Source: Apricaphanius iberus
Lineage: Eukaryota > Chordata > Actinopteri > Cyprinodontiformes > Aphaniidae
Length of the DNA: 64,000 nucleotides
Direction of reading: 5' to 3'
Assembly (NCBI GenBank): GCA_028564705.1
Contig: JAPXFQ010001710.1
Coordinates: forward strand, 124,001 to 188,000
Shown: piece after piece, positions 54,958-64,000 of the stretch
How positions within the stretch are numbered: position 1 is the first letter of the stretch
Layout: the number at the start of each line of letters is the position of its first letter
Position numbers and translations under genes: made by a program
The notes under the pieces: generated by a model
The model's database searches: none
What the model saw: the letters and a program-made list of their open reading frames with translations, nothing else
Told to the model about the DNA's origin: nothing

Positions 54958-57441
54958 TCAATTCATTTCAAAAATCCTTTATTGATCCCAGAGGGAAATT
55001 AAGTTTTGTTGTAGGTCATTAGTAATTCATTTTTAAAGGAGTTCTTGTAGACCATTATGGCTCTCTGTTGATGTAGTACAGTCTCATTAAGTGGATGCTC
55101 AGGGTTGTTCATAAACCTTTTATTTTAAAAATAATTCTTCTTTGCATCATTATCTCCAGTTGTTCAACATGTGTCCCCAGAACAGAACCAGCCTTCTTTA
55201 TCAGGTTGTTGAGCCGTTTTAAGTCCCTGGTTTTGATGCTGCTACCCCAACAGATTATGGAAGAAGAGATGACACTCTCCACAACAGACTTGTAGAAGAT
55301 TTGCAGCTTCCTCAAAAAGTACAGTCTGCTCTGTCCCTTTTTGTAGACTGCTTCACTGTTGATTCTCCAGTCCAGTTTGTTGTCCAGGTGAACTCTGAGG
55401 TATTTCTACTCCTCAACCACCTCCACTTCTTCTCTCACAATGGAGACAGTTTTGTCTTATCCATGTTTCTTCTGAAATCTACAATCATCTCTTTTTTGTT
55501 CACCTTCAAGGTAAGATGATTATTTCCACACTATGCCACTAAGCGGTCCACCAGCTCTCTCTATTCATCTTCTTCTCCATCTCTGATTCACCCAAAAATT
55601 GCAGAGTCGTCTGAGTATTTCTGCTGATGACAGGTTTCTGTCTTATACTGGAAGTCTGAGGTGTACAGAGTAAAAAGGAATGGTGAGAGTACAGTCCATT
55701 GGGGTGCTCCTACGCTGTTGAACAGCTGGATTGATACACAATCCTTCAGTCTCACCTTCAGTCTTACCAACCGTAGTCATTGATCCAGCTGATTGTTGAG
55801 GCCTGTACCTGTGTCTTCAGGAGTTTCTGACAAAGCAAATCTGTCTGAATTGTGTTAAATGCACTGGATAAATCAAAGAACAGGATTGTCACAGTACTAC
55901 CTGCTTTGTCCAGATTACAGTGAGTTGGTTGAAGCAGGCTGGCATCTTCAACACCAACTCCATGGTGATAAGCAAACTGCAGGGGGTCCTGATAGGTTTT
56001 AGTTTGCTTACTCAGCTGGGACAACATGAGTCTCTCCAGGACCTTCAATATGTGGGATGTCAGGGTAACAGGTCTATAGTCATTGATGACTGATGGGTGA
56101 GTTTTCTTTGCAACTGGAACAAGGCAGGAGGTCATCCACAAAACTGGAACCTTCTCCTGGGTCAGGCTAAAGTTTTCAGAGGTGCTGCAGAATCCCACAT
56201 AGCTGTTCTGCACAGGTCTTCAGGACTCTGGGGTTGACACCATCTGGACCTGCAGCTTTGTTCCGGTTTAGTTTCTCCAACTGCCTCTTCATCTGACTTT
56301 AAGAGATAGACAGGTGGGAGAGTGAGATAAAGTGGGTAGCAGCATCTCTTGACTGAGTCTAAGACAAAGTTGTGGAAGTAGAAGAGTTCATGACTGAGGT
56401 CGAAGACAAAACATCTGATGTGTGACAGGACAGGTGTGGAGGAGAGGAGGTCAGAGGAGAGGTCAGAGGAAAGGAGAGGAGGATGTTGAGCTTGTTCCTG
56501 AACTGAACCTATTGAATAATGTGTTCAGTTCATTGGCTTTTTCAAGACTTCCATCTATTCACTCCTTCCTGTGCTTATAGCCTGTGATCTTTTTTCATTC
56601 CAGACCAGACATCTGTTATATTGTTCCTCTGTAGTTTGTTCTCCAGCTTCTTCCTGTAAGCCTCTTTGCTGTTTCTTATCTTGACTTTTAATTGCTTCTT
56701 TATACTCCTTAATAGCTCCCTATCTCCCTCCCTCAAGGCTCTTTTTACATGTTTAGTTGTGTCTTCAGCTCACAAGGTGATCCATGGTTTGTTATTAGGG
56801 AAGCATTGGAGGGATGATGATGTCCACACAGAAGTTTATGTAGTCAGTCATACACTCAGTCATGGCATTGATGTCCTCCCCATGTGTCTGGCAAATAGTC
56901 ATCCAGTTTTTGGACTGAAAACAATCCTGCAGGGCTTCTTCAGCTTCATGTGACCATTTTCTAACAATTATCTTTGTTGGTTGTTGCCTCTAAACAAGTG
57001 GTTTATATTCAGAGCAGAGAAAAACAAGATTATGATCTGATTGTCCCAAAGGAGGTCTTGGTTTAGACATATAAGCATTCTTGACAATTGCAAGAGTTAA
57101 ATATCTGGGCTGCAGAGATGACATTTCACAGTAACATGTCCTGGATGACACGATATGTTGTTAACAATCACTGCTACTCCACCTCCTTTGCTTTTCCCGC
57201 TCCTCTTCAGATCTCTTTCTTCTTGTACAGTCAGAAAACCTGGCAGAGAGATGTTTGAGTCAGGGATATAATCCTGTAGCCACGTCTTAATGAAGCACAT
57301 AACGCTGCATTCCCAATACTCAGGCTGAGTCCTTGTCAAAGCTTTGAGTTCATCCATCTTGTTAGCTTGTGATCTCACATATCCCATTATGATTGATGCA
57401 AGAGATAGTTTGAATTTCCTCCTTCTCTGTCTCCTTTGCAC
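54958..57441 (-). pseudogene. Rex1/jockey-like LINE, decayed
   Basis: On the minus strand: endonuclease N-terminus (57441 on: VRSQANKMDELKALTRTQPE, FIKTWLQDYIPDSNISLPGF, KSKGGGVAVIVNN); after a gap the endonuclease end (GQSDHNLVFL, about 57035) and linker (MTECMTDYINFCVDIIIP); reverse transcriptase (NDYRPVTLTSHILKVLERLM, ILFFDLSSAFNTIQ with motif A, GAPQWTVLSPFLFTLYTSDF, KYSDDSAIFG with SDD in place of YADD); and the C-terminal FYKSVVESVISSSIICW. It ends with the conserved 3' terminus read in reverse at 54970-55010. Several frameshifts, plus loss of the endonuclease middle. This family makes APE-type endonuclease and reverse transcriptase for target-primed integration; this copy is dead. Confidence 0.88.
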
Positions 57442-57929
57442 TCCTGCTCTGCATCCACACCTCTTAAAACATCAACTCATCAGGGATTTGTGGCTTCAGT
57501 TGAGGTATTATTTCAGCTTTTGCAATGTTAATCAGCTGCTCCGGCTTTAAACCACTTCGTTGCCATGGTTACGCATCATAACAAATGAGCAAAAAGGGAA
57601 AAATCAACAGGAAAAAATCCCTCCAACTTCACAGGACAAAAACCCATAAAGCACACAATTCCAAAAAATGCAATTCTTCCTTAAGAAAAAGGGGGAAGCA
57701 ATGTCTGAAAAAACAAAAGAGCCCCTCCAACATGCAGCCACCCAGAACAGCGCATTTCTAGAATGCAGCATGCATCAAACATTGCTTGCCAACAGCTATT
57801 GAACTGACCTTAAATTTAGAAGGTTTATTGAAGGCACCACATGTGCAGATACGGGGTAAAGACAATTTCTGCATTTCCCCCTCCTCGGAAGGAGACGTTT
57901 AAAAGGCGGAGCTGCTTAGTGTTTGGTGA
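57442..57929. other. probable 5' UTRs of two LINEs back to back
   Basis: Lies between the start of the minus-strand Rex1-like LINE and the start of the plus-strand L2 ORF1 and has no separate feature. A purine-rich stretch is at 57585-57720. Confidence 0.4.
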
Positions 57930-59410
57930 TCAGACTCTCCTCGATTGATCAGTTTTTCTCTGTATTCAGGCATTTCTAAGTTATTTTAACACACAAGCAC
58001 ACTTCTACACTCAATTACAGTTTGTGTACACTACATTCTGGGAACCCTTTGTTTCACACGGCTGTTCTCAGTGGCCTAAAATTTTGCTAGCTTGTTAGCT
58101 TAGCTTCTTAGCAGCTATGGCTACCTCTGTTCCTTCTATCTCTCCTTCGTCCCCTCTGTGGCTCCTTTCTCCTGCTCTCTCTGTCAGATGTTTAGCTACT
58201 CCCCTGACTCTTTTAGTGATATTGGCAAGTGTAATAAATGTAGCATTTTCGTAGCTTTGGAGGCGAGGTTTTAAGAGTTAGAGGCCCGGCTCCACGCCGT
58301 TGAGAATCCAGTAAGTAGTGGAGGCCCGTTAGCCAGTTGGGGGTCAACAAGGATAGAATCACCTAGCAGTCCTCCAACAGAACCCACGCAGCTAGGATCT
58401 CAGGCCAACTGGGTGACAGTACGTAGAAAAAGCATTGTTCCCAGCCCAAAGGGCAGCACCATCTGTCCGTGTTTCTAACAGATCTTCCCCACTCAGTGAC
58501 GCACCCACTGAGAAGGGGAGTTTGGAGTTCCATAGTGACCGAAATGTGACATTAGAGACACCATCAATCAGAGTTAAATGTTTCCAGGGGCCAGAACAGG
58601 CTACATAAAATCACACATGAAACTGCTGGCTAAGTATAAGCATAAGGTGACAGTGTGTAGTTTTTGCAGTACACCTTAGAAAATAGCCATTAAAATATTA
58701 TGTAATAATAATTACGTAAAGCACATTAATTGCAAAATATTGGCAATATTGTAAAATATGACTTTAAAAATCCGTTTTAAAATACATAGGCGCAGGTCCT
58801 CTTTTCAGGGGAAAGCCATATTAGATGACGTCTTTACAGCTACAAGAGCCCGGACAGACAAAGCACACGGAACACGCCCGCTATTAAAACATTGATTTCC
58901 CCTGAAAATGCAAAGAAGTGTTGCCATAAATACATTTTTACCTCTTCGCTAGTTCCAAGCGATGAAAGAGAGACTGATGTGCTCGTCATGTTGCTGCAAA
59001 TAGATAATTCTCAGGGAATTGAGCGTTTGAAAACAGCACTAGTTGGACCTCCGTTGTTGAGTTTCTTACTCGAAGACACACATACTGCATGCTTGTGATA
59101 ATTTAGGTATGCACTGCCCCCTACTGGCCGAAAATTACACTGTGCCTTTAAGTACAGTAAGATGGTTTTTCACGCTGGCGGTAATGACACCCGGTTATGC
59201 CAATCGAAGATCACTAAAATTAGTGTTGCTTCTGGTCCCCTGCCCGATTGGACCAGTGACGACATGTTTAGCTGCATGCTGTCATTTCATCGATTGTTGT
59301 CTGAGTGGTGTCCAGCAAACAACGTAGGCTACACTGATAATTGGAAAACGTTTTGGGGAAAACCTGGTTTTATCATGAGAGACAGCATAAACACGGACAG
59401 ACCGGACTTC
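57930..59410 (+). pseudogene. L2-type LINE ORF1 with SGNH/esterase domain, decayed
   Basis: Frames from about 58190 read SYSPDSFSDIGKCNKCSIFV then ALEARF and ELEARLHAVE (a Cys motif and a short coiled coil), WVTVRRKSIVP, the esterase region (about 58575: FPGARTGYIKSHMKLLAKYK) and, after an insertion, HAGGNDTRLCQSKITKISV, SGPLPDWTSDDMFSCMLSFH, CPANNVGYTDNWKTFWGKPG. GGND and the SGPLP block are characteristic of the SGNH-hydrolase-like ORF1 of fish L2/CR1 LINEs. Stops and frameshifts are present. It ends abruptly where L1 starts, so ORF2 may lie beyond the window. Confidence 0.82.
58641..59149. mobile_element. MITE inside L2 ORF1
   Basis: Splits ORF1 between KLLAKYK and the HAGGND block. Ends TAAGGTGACAGTGTGTAGTT and TAAAGGCACAGTGTAATTTT (right end reverse-complemented) are inverted; 'gccccctactggccg' lies near the right end, as in abundant fish MITEs with these termini. 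Boundaries are accurate to a few bases; a TTAA or TAAG target is possible. Confidence 0.72.
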
Positions 59411-59520
59411 CGGAGGTGACGCTGAAGCGAATGGCAGCCTTAACACCTAGCTCCCAACCAGTCGGATATTTATCCCATTTGAATAGCATAAGTTTATAAA
59501 AACTGCACAGAAACTTAACA

Positions 59521-60203
59521 TGGAAGGGGATAAGCAAAGAAAGAGTAAAGGTAAACAAGGCTCAAGACGTGAAAGAGGAGAGAATGTCAAAGAAAAACAC
59601 CACGGCGACGAGGAAAGCGATGAGAACAATGGCGACACTGACAAGGAAGAAGCTTAGAAGTTTAGAGGAGAAATCAACCAAAAACTCGAACAAGTTACAG
59701 GTGAGCTACAAGCCACCATAGCAAGAGTGGACGAGGCCGAGAAGCGCGTATCCGATATTGAAGACTGGGATACGACAGCAAAGGAGGCTCTCACCCAGGC
59801 GCTGGAGAACCAATAGGCCCTGCAGGCTAAGCTAACTGAGCTAGAAGCACGCTCGTGCCGCAACAATCTCCGTATATACGGAGTACCGGAAGATTCAGAG
59901 GGGCCCAATCTGTCGGAGTTTGTAACAAAACTAATAAAATCCGAAGTCGGCCCGCCGGTCGCGGATAAGTACTCGGAATAAGGCGCTGCCACCGGGTGCT
60001 TGCCCCAAAGCCCCCTCAAGACGCTCCGCCGAGATCACTGGTAATTTGCTTCCTCAAGTTCAGAGTGAAAGAACAGGTAATGCGCACGGCGTGGAAAAAT
60101 AGAGGTTAGTTACGAGGGGAAAATGATCTATTTTGATCAAGATTACCCCCCCGAAATAATGAAGAAAAGAAAGGCATATGTGGGAATACTGAGAGGCCTC
60201 TGA
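59521..60203 (+). pseudogene. L1 ORF1 protein relic
   Basis: From the ATG at 59521: a charged N-terminus (MEGDKQRKSKGKQGSRRERG), a coiled coil (INQKLEQVTGELQATIARVD, then EAEKRVSDIED), the RRM start LEARSCRNNLRIYGVPEDSE, and the C-terminal part KIEVSYEGKMIYFDQDYPPE. This order is that of L1 ORF1, a trimeric RNA-binding chaperone. At least three in-frame stops and a frameshift near 60000. Confidence 0.85.
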
Positions 60204-60699
60204 GCCCTTTATCCCCCCCCTTTTTTTTTCTTTCTACAAAAGGAGGGCTACTACTCAAACTCACCTATTTTGAATTTTTTTTTATACCCAAAAAGAAAAT
60301 GCCCTTACAACTTCAATCTAATAAGGAATTAGATTTGTCTCTGCTAAAAGTTTTCATTATATAAATTTACCTGAGTAGATAATTCCTGTGTTTCTCAACT
60401 CTCCGCTAATCTACAAAGAGAATATATAATTAGTTACGGTACATGACTAGATGGATCATTATACCGGTCTTGGAGAAACTGACTCGAAAAGAATGTCACC
60501 GATGCACAGTATCTCTTCTGATACTGATGAGAGGCCCCCGATGGACACGATGATCTCCTCTCAACTGGAGGTTTTATTCGAACTTTGGACTTGGAAGTCT
60601 TAGGGTTTTTTTGTTTTTGTTTTCTTGTGCATCATTCTTGTTCTTGTTCGGGATATCATGGGCAATGTTACACAAGTGTTCACAGGTTGAAAAGAGTAT
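60204..60699. other. L1 region between ORF1 and ORF2
   Basis: T-rich stretch at 60215-60235; no separate feature. Length (about 490 bases) is long for an L1 intergenic spacer. Confidence 0.5.
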
Positions 60700-63600
60700 A
60701 TGCAACATCAGGAATATAAGATAGTCACACTAAAAGTCAATGGGCTGCACAACCCGATCAAAAGGAGTAAAATTATAGCCAAAATGAAACGAGAAAAGCT
60801 GCAGGTAATATTTTGGCAAGAGACTCATTTGTCCTCTCCAGAACACGAAAAAGAAAAAAATGTTGGATTTCAAAATATGTATTACTCATCTCATAAATCA
60901 GCCCATAGGAGGGGAGTGGCTATACTAATCCCTAATGCAGTAAACTTTGAATTTATTTCAGAAGTGAAAGACAAGTAAGGGAGTTTAATTTTAGTAAAGG
61001 GTAAATTAGATGACAAAGAAGTAACTCTAATAAATGTGTATGCCCCCCTAGGAAGCAAAAAAAATATTCTTCAAAAAATTATTTGAATTGATAGGTCTGG
61101 AAACACAAGGAATTCTGATTTGTGGTCATAGACTGTAAAAAAGAATAGACAGCGGCTCCTCACTCTTCCCCGTTTACAAGAATGACACACTTTCCTGGGG
61201 GAATTCATGGCGGATTCACAGAATCCTCCTCCCCAGCTCTGACAAAGCATGTTCCTAAAAAGGGCATAGGGGCAGGATCTTCACTGTAGACTCTGTCTTC
61301 GCGGGGCGTGTATGGGCGTGTAGTTCGGTCGTAATCACGCCCATTCTGCTCCCGTTAGCTCTGATGCTAAACTTGGCTCGGCCCCCTCATTAATTATGCA
61401 AGATTTCAAAAAATTATCTTACGAAAACCAGCCTGGTGCCCAGGTTTTTTATGAGCCCAGCGTTATCTCAGGAAGAATATGTAGCCATAGAAAGTTTAAA
61501 ACAATGGGGCACCAGGCATTAAAGTTGTTTTTAGCGTGTCTAAAGTCCAATGCTTTTCAATGGGGGCCTAGCGGCCAAATGTACTACAAGGTACTACAGC
61601 AAGGGAGGAGCAATGGCGGCCTCCATGGCATGCGGTCAAAAAGCAGAGCAGCCAGTGGCCATTGTTTGTGGTGGTGATCTTAATGTCCAACTGCAACCAC
61701 GATTAGATAAATCTAATCAGTGCCTAAAGAAAAGTCCCAATGCCACCCTAGTTCAGAAGATGCTTGCAGAGTTAGGTCTGATAGACGTGTGGAGAGACTC
61801 CCATCCAGGAGTAAAACAATTAACCTATTACTCCTCACGTCACTCTTTATACTCACGCATTGATTACTTGTTTATGTATAAATCAGATTGGCACAGAGCC
61901 AGGGACTGTAAAATTGGGATAAGGGATGCATCTGATCATGCTGGGGTGTATCTAACTCTGCACCTAACTAAACAATGGAAAAATACACTGTGGAGACTTA
62001 ATATGAGCATCTTAAATGACAAAACAGTGCAGAAACAGATTCAACAGGAATTTGAAACATATTTACAAAATAACGATAATGGGGAGGTGTCTCCATATAT
62101 TTTATGGGACGCAGCAAAGGCAGTTGTTCGAGGCAAAATTATTGCCCTCACAGCTTTTTGTAAAAAGGAAAAACAGAGAATACTTGTAGAACTAAAAGCG
62201 GAAATGAAGTTATTAAAAACTAGACACATGGAACAAAGAGATCCACAAATATTAATTAAAATAAACAAAATTAAACATGATATAAATGGCATATATGATG
62301 ATGAAATTGAAAAACAACTTAAATTTACCAAACAAAAGTATTATGAGACAGGGCATAGGGCAATGAAACTGCTCTCCTGGAGCACTCGAAAACAACGGGG
62401 GGAAAACATGATTTATAAGATCAGAAACCCAAAGACATAAAAAGTTTGCAGTGAACTAGAGGAGATTCAACATGCTTTCGAACAATATTATAAAGGACTA
62501 CATAACCAACCGACCATGGTAGATATTACAACAATAGAGACCTTTCTAAGTTCACTAGATTTACCAACAACAAATTTAAAAAAATTATGGCTGAGATAAG
62601 AATAGAAGAACTAAACAAAGCCATTTTGAGATTGAAAGCTAATAAGGCTCCAGGCTCGGACGGTTATACGCCTGAGTGGTACGAAACATTTAAACAACAG
62701 ATAACACCAGTTCTGCTTAACTGTTTCAACCATACACTGAGAACAGGAGAAGCCCCCCAATCATGGAAGGAAGCAGTTATCTCTCATCCTGAAAGAAGGA
62801 AAGATAAAAATTAATGCAGCTCATACAGACCAATATCAGTCTTGAATGCAGACTATAAATTATTTGCTTCAATCCTATCTAGGAGACTGGAATCCATTGT
62901 CCCAGAGCTGATAGATTTGGACCAAACAGATTTTGTGCTAAACAGAAAGACACAGGATAATTTAAGGTGAACTCTACAGGTGGTGAGTCATATTACATCA
63001 GAAAACATCAGTGCAATGTTAATTAGCCTACATGCCGAAAAGGCATTTGACTTGGTGGGTTGGGAATATTTGTACAGGGTAGTTGCTAGATTCGGCTTCA
63101 AAGATGGTTGTATTAAATTTATTAGAGCTTCTCCCCAACAGCCAGGATCAGGGTTAACGGACACCTATCGCAAACTATTCATTTGGAAAGAGGGACACGC
63201 CGAGGCTGTCCCCTGAGCCCGACTCTATTCGCATTATTTATTGAGCCCCTCGCTCAAGCAATAAGAGAGGATTCTGGGAAAAAGGGGACTATGATTAGAG
63301 GAGAAGAACACAAAATTTGTATGTCTGCAGATGATGTTTTGCTTTTTATTACAAACCCGGACTCAGGTATCCCAAAATTGATGTCCCTGCTAAAAGAATA
63401 AAATTTATACTCCGGATATAAGCTTAATATCCCAAAAAAAAAAAAAAAACCTCACATTTAACTATATTCCCCACCCAGATATTAAAGGGAAATACAATTT
63501 TAAATGGGACTCACCCAAAACAAAAAATATTTAGGAATAAACCTTACTAAAGATATGTCAAAACTTTTTGAAAATAACTACGGCCCTATTAATAAAGAGA

Positions 63601-64000
63601 TCAAATCTGATATTTCTAGATGGACCCTCCTTCCACTAGACATGAGTAATAGATTGGAAATCATTAAAATGTCCGTGTTGCCACGACTTCTTTTTCTCAT
63701 CCAGTCTCTGCCTCTAGAGGTGCCCCAAAAACAATTTGATGAATGTAATGCCTGGATCTTGAGGTTCATTTGGAACAGTAGAAGACATAGGGTTCAGTTC
63801 AAGACTCTGCAGCTAAAAAAAGAGAAGGGAGGGAGAGCTTTACCATGTTTACAAGATTATTATTATGCTGCACAATTGAATCCCTTAGTACACTGGTGCT
63901 CCCCAAATTATGAATCTAAATGGAAATGCCTGGAAACTACGCAGTTAAAAATTCCAGTACAATCTATTATAGGACATAAAAACCATGCAGAAAAATATTA
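60700..64000 (+). pseudogene. L1 ORF2 (endonuclease-reverse transcriptase) relic, partial
   Basis: The ATG at 60700 gives KIVTLKVNGLHNPIKRSKII, IFWQETHLSS (catalytic E of the APE endonuclease) and RRGVAILIPN; after an insertion, GGDLNVQLQPRLD, SRIDYLFM and ASDHAGVYLTL. Reverse transcriptase: LKANKAPGSDGYTPEWYETF (62635 on), [40 protein letters not shown] (motif A retains D only at the second position), [20 protein letters not shown], and [10 protein letters not shown] with SADD for YADD. Thereafter KYLGINLTKDMSKLFE, NRLEIIKMSVLPRLLFLIQS and WILRFIWNSRRHRVQ continue to the window end. Stops at 60976, 62438, 62812 and elsewhere. Inactive. Confidence 0.88.
61127..61664. mobile_element. hAT-type element inside the L1 endonuclease
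   Basis: Perfect 8-bp duplication TTTGTGGT at 61119-61126 and 61665-61672. Left end CATAGACTGTAAAAAAGAAT is the typical start of a fish hAT repeat; the right end GGCCATTG is less similar. Taking out the element and one duplication restores the L1 frame through ILICGGDLN, which fixes the boundaries. Internal 'gggcgtgtagttcggtcgta' is GC-richer. Confidence 0.85.

Larger units (their letters stand above)
59411..64000 (+). mobile_element. L1-type LINE, truncated by the window end
   Basis: Starts with 'agaccggacttccggaggtg' (5' UTR), followed by ORF1, an intergenic stretch (60205-60690) and ORF2, which runs past position 64000. A full-length-type 5' end is present, uncommon for L1. It is disrupted by stops and a hAT-type insertion. 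Confidence 0.88.

Overview
This window reads as non-coding, transposon-dense nuclear DNA of a ray-finned fish, most likely a teleost. The evidence is the repeat types: a Tc1/mariner transposon with a complete DD38E transposase; L2-type LINEs, one with the SGNH/esterase-type ORF1 typical of fish L2 elements; a Rex1/jockey-like LINE; an L1; a tRNA-derived SINE; a Ty3/Gypsy fragment; Harbinger- and hAT-type elements with matching target-site duplications; and an antisense piece of vertebrate 28S rRNA. I recognise no host protein-coding gene. Only two long uninterrupted reading frames have a clear identity, the Tc1 transposase (6784-7827, minus) and a 5'-truncated LINE ORF2 (43947-46049, plus); both belong to mobile elements. 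All identifications are by eye, without database searches.

Layout. 1-5 kb: hAT MITE; Harbinger-like element with a decayed Myb/SANT gene and a nested MITE; LINE crumb; internally deleted Tc1. 5-11 kb: two GC-rich repeats that end in the same small hairpin, either side of the complete DD38E Tc1 element. 11-18 kb: three 3' tails of L2-type LINEs in otherwise unassigned AT-rich DNA. 18-23 kb: tandem-repeat region encoding Val-Pro-Glu-Thr runs on the minus strand, possible LINE ORF1, a 712-bp hAT element with perfect 8-bp duplications, Gypsy Pol C-terminus. 23-29 kb: decayed Tc1 split by an insert that resembles sequence 2.5 kb away, SINE, Rex1 crumb, MITE. 29.4-30.5 kb: an almost wholly palindromic foldback element. 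31-35 kb: a terminal-inverted-repeat transposon with ~41-bp subterminal repeats, carrying a 2-kb hAT element which itself carries a non-LTR-like element. 37-42 kb: repeats, then a decayed L2 LINE with a Harbinger-type MITE in its 3' region. 42-50 kb: helicase-like relic, the well-preserved L2 copy whose 3' region holds 28S rDNA, and another decayed L2. 50-55 kb: largely unassigned, with one LTR-like segment. 55-64 kb: Rex1-like LINE (minus), L2 ORF1 (plus) split by a MITE, and an L1 (plus) split by a hAT element and running off the window end.

The elements act as molecular fossils, and the nesting gives relative ages: hAT after L1, and L1 probably after L2 at 57-64 kb; non-LTR element after hAT, after TIR transposon at 31-35 kb. 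The most unusual items are the rDNA in a LINE 3' region, the foldback element with a duplicated terminus, the subterminal-repeat transposon, and the GC-rich repeat family with a Helitron-like 3' hairpin.
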